NCBI RefSeq assembly: GCF_004023625.1 | Contig: NZ_RPDJ01000002.1 | Coordinates: 372,001 to 436,000 of the forward strand | From: Streptomyces cavernae | Lineage (GTDB): Bacteria; Actinomycetota; Actinomycetes; Streptomycetales; Streptomycetaceae | Length of the DNA: 64,000 nt | Reading direction: 5' to 3' | Part shown: piece after piece, positions 63,232 to 64,000 of the stretch | Numbering within the stretch: position 1 is the stretch's first letter | Layout of the letters: each line of letters starts with the position of its first letter | Translations under genes and position numbers: made by a program | Notes under the pieces: generated by a model | Told to the model about the DNA's origin: nothing | Databases searched by the model: none | The model's input: only the letters and a program-made list of their open reading frames with translations

Positions 63232-63876
63232 CTATGTCGCCCGGACGGCGGCGACGTCGGCGTGGACGGCGATGACACCATCGATGCCCTGGCAAAGGCC
63301 CACGACCACAGGGACGAGACGTGGTTCCGGGACGTGACCCCGCAGGGTGACGGCTCCGTCCCGGACCTCGACCGCGAGCGTGCCCTCTTCCAGGCCGAGG
63401 ATGCGCCCCAGGACGTCGTGCTCGACCTCGCGGCGGATCTCGGCGTCGGAGCGGACGAAGGTGTTCAGCAGGTCGCTGCGGCTGACGATGCCGGTGAGGA
63501 GACCGTTGTCGCCGACCACCGGCAGCTGCTTGACGTGCCGCCTGCGGAGTTCCCGCGCGGCCTGGGGGATCGTCCAGTCGGCGCGCGCGGTGAAGACGGG
63601 GCTGCTCATGAGTGCGCCCGCGGTCCGGGCCCGGGCCTTGCCCCAGGCGCGCTCGTCGCTCCCGTCCTGCCCCTGCGGATCGGGCATGCCGGTCTCATGT
63701 CGCAGCACGTCGGACGCGGACACCACGCCGATGGGGGCGCCGTCGTCGTCGACGACCGGTGCCGCGGCGATTTCGTTCGCATCCAGCAGGGCGGCGATCT
63801 CGTGGAACGGTGTGTCGGGGCGGAGCGTGACGACCTCCTGGGTCATCACGTCACCGACCGTGCGGCGGTACAGCAT
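63232..63876 (-). CDS. CBS-pair and BON domain protein
   Basis: A 214-residue cytoplasmic protein with two CBS motifs (VGDVMTQEVVTLRPDTPFHE; APVVDDDGAPIGVVSASDVL; LMSSPVFTARADWTIPQAAR; LPVVGDNGLLTGIVSRSDLL) that bind adenosine nucleotides, followed by a BON domain (about 145-210; VEVRDGAVTLRGHVPEPRLV). I chose ATG 63876 (MLYRRTVGDVM) because GGAGGAGG precedes it; a longer frame from 63957 adds an Arg/Ala-rich head. CBS-BON proteins are common in actinomycetes as putative energy or stress sensors. Sequence from 63958 to 64000 holds no gene. Confidence 0.87.
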   Translation of the reverse strand: MLYRRTVGDVMTQEVVTLRPDTPFHEIAALLDANEIAAAPVVDDDGAPIGVVSASDVLRHETGMPDPQGQDGSDERAWGKARARTAGALMSSPVFTARADWTIPQAARELRRRHVKQLPVVGDNGLLTGIVSRSDLLNTFVRSDAEIRREVEHDVLGRILGLEEGTLAVEVRDGAVTLRGHVPEPRLVPVVVGLCQGIDGVIAVHADVAAVRAT

Positions 63877-64000
63877 GGCATCGGCCTCCTCCGCTTCGCG
63901 GCGGGCGGCGCACCCAGCCTCTGCGGCCCTGCCGGCGCGGCCACGCCGTCTCCCCATTCATGACAGCACGGCGTCGCCTGGGCGACCAAATGGCGTTCGG

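Overview
The window reads as a stretch of a Streptomyces (or very close actinomycete) chromosome. GC content is very high, third codon positions are almost all G or C, GTG starts and 4-bp ATGA/GTGA stop-start overlaps are common, and the gene families are typical of the genus: AbfB carbohydrate-binding proteins, an ECF sigma factor fused to a sensor, NarL-type two-component pairs, a fused UreAB, bkd genes and a papain-inhibitor-like secreted protein. The whole window looks like accessory chromosome under active decay. It holds MITE-like elements, transposase scraps, a vapC scrap and at least three frameshifted genes beside intact operons.

Layout. (1) 1-6.1 kb, arabino-polysaccharide locus: a secreted GH43 enzyme with an AbfB domain, a decayed ricin-type lectin gene, an ECF sigma factor fused to a zinc-finger anti-sigma-like motif, a membrane segment and an extracellular AbfB domain, and a truncated secreted LamG protein. 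Two of the upstream regions carry the same 29-bp motif. (2) 7-17.4 kb, acidic amino acid sensing, uptake and use: a hybrid histidine kinase with REC and Hpt domains, a divergent CitB-type response regulator, a solute-binding lipoprotein, a 206-bp tandem repeat, a glutamate-type ABC transporter (gluABCD) and aspartase. (3) 17.4-30.9 kb: three DUF418 membrane-protein paralogues interleaved with two NarL/LuxR-type two-component systems, an ABC exporter and a MerR regulator. (4) 31-39.6 kb: IS3 scrap and second MITE, then a TetR regulator and an operon for a peptide-type ABC importer (binding protein, amidase, permease, fused permease-ATPase, ATPase) ending in a strong hairpin. (5) 39.7-45.5 kb: PfkB sugar kinase, then a urease-like operon (fused ureAB, a divergent ureC), agmatine deiminase, a zinc-ribbon protein and a TetR regulator, with no urease accessory genes. 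(6) 45.6-54.8 kb: Lrp regulator with a 989-residue kinase-aminotransferase fusion, two divergent AraC regulators around a heptanucleotide repeat, a papain-inhibitor-like secreted protein, a DUF234 ATPase and a lipoprotein. (7) 55-63 kb, branched-chain or aromatic amino acid catabolism: a HisC-like aminotransferase with a PaaN-like protein, the complete branched-chain keto-acid dehydrogenase operon (E1 alpha, E1 beta, E2), a wrecked bkdR-like regulator and a deletion scar joining paaN and 3-hydroxyacyl-CoA dehydrogenase fragments. A CBS-BON protein closes the window.

How the parts work together. In region 1 the sigma factor probably senses arabinose-containing polymer through its own AbfB domain and controls AbfB-bearing enzymes (inference). 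In region 2 the phosphorelay probably reports extracellular Glu/Asp and switches on uptake and deamination. In region 7 the hisC-paaN operon and the bkd operon share an almost identical promoter (TTGAAC, 17 bp, CACGAT), so transamination and oxidative decarboxylation are probably co-expressed, now without the local Lrp regulator. The most unusual items are the one-chain sigma-sensor, the urease-like enzyme with an altered pocket beside agmatine deiminase, the PaaN-like protein that lost its catalytic cysteine, and the bkdR gene destroyed by a 25-bp triplication. No rRNA, tRNA or CRISPR array was found.
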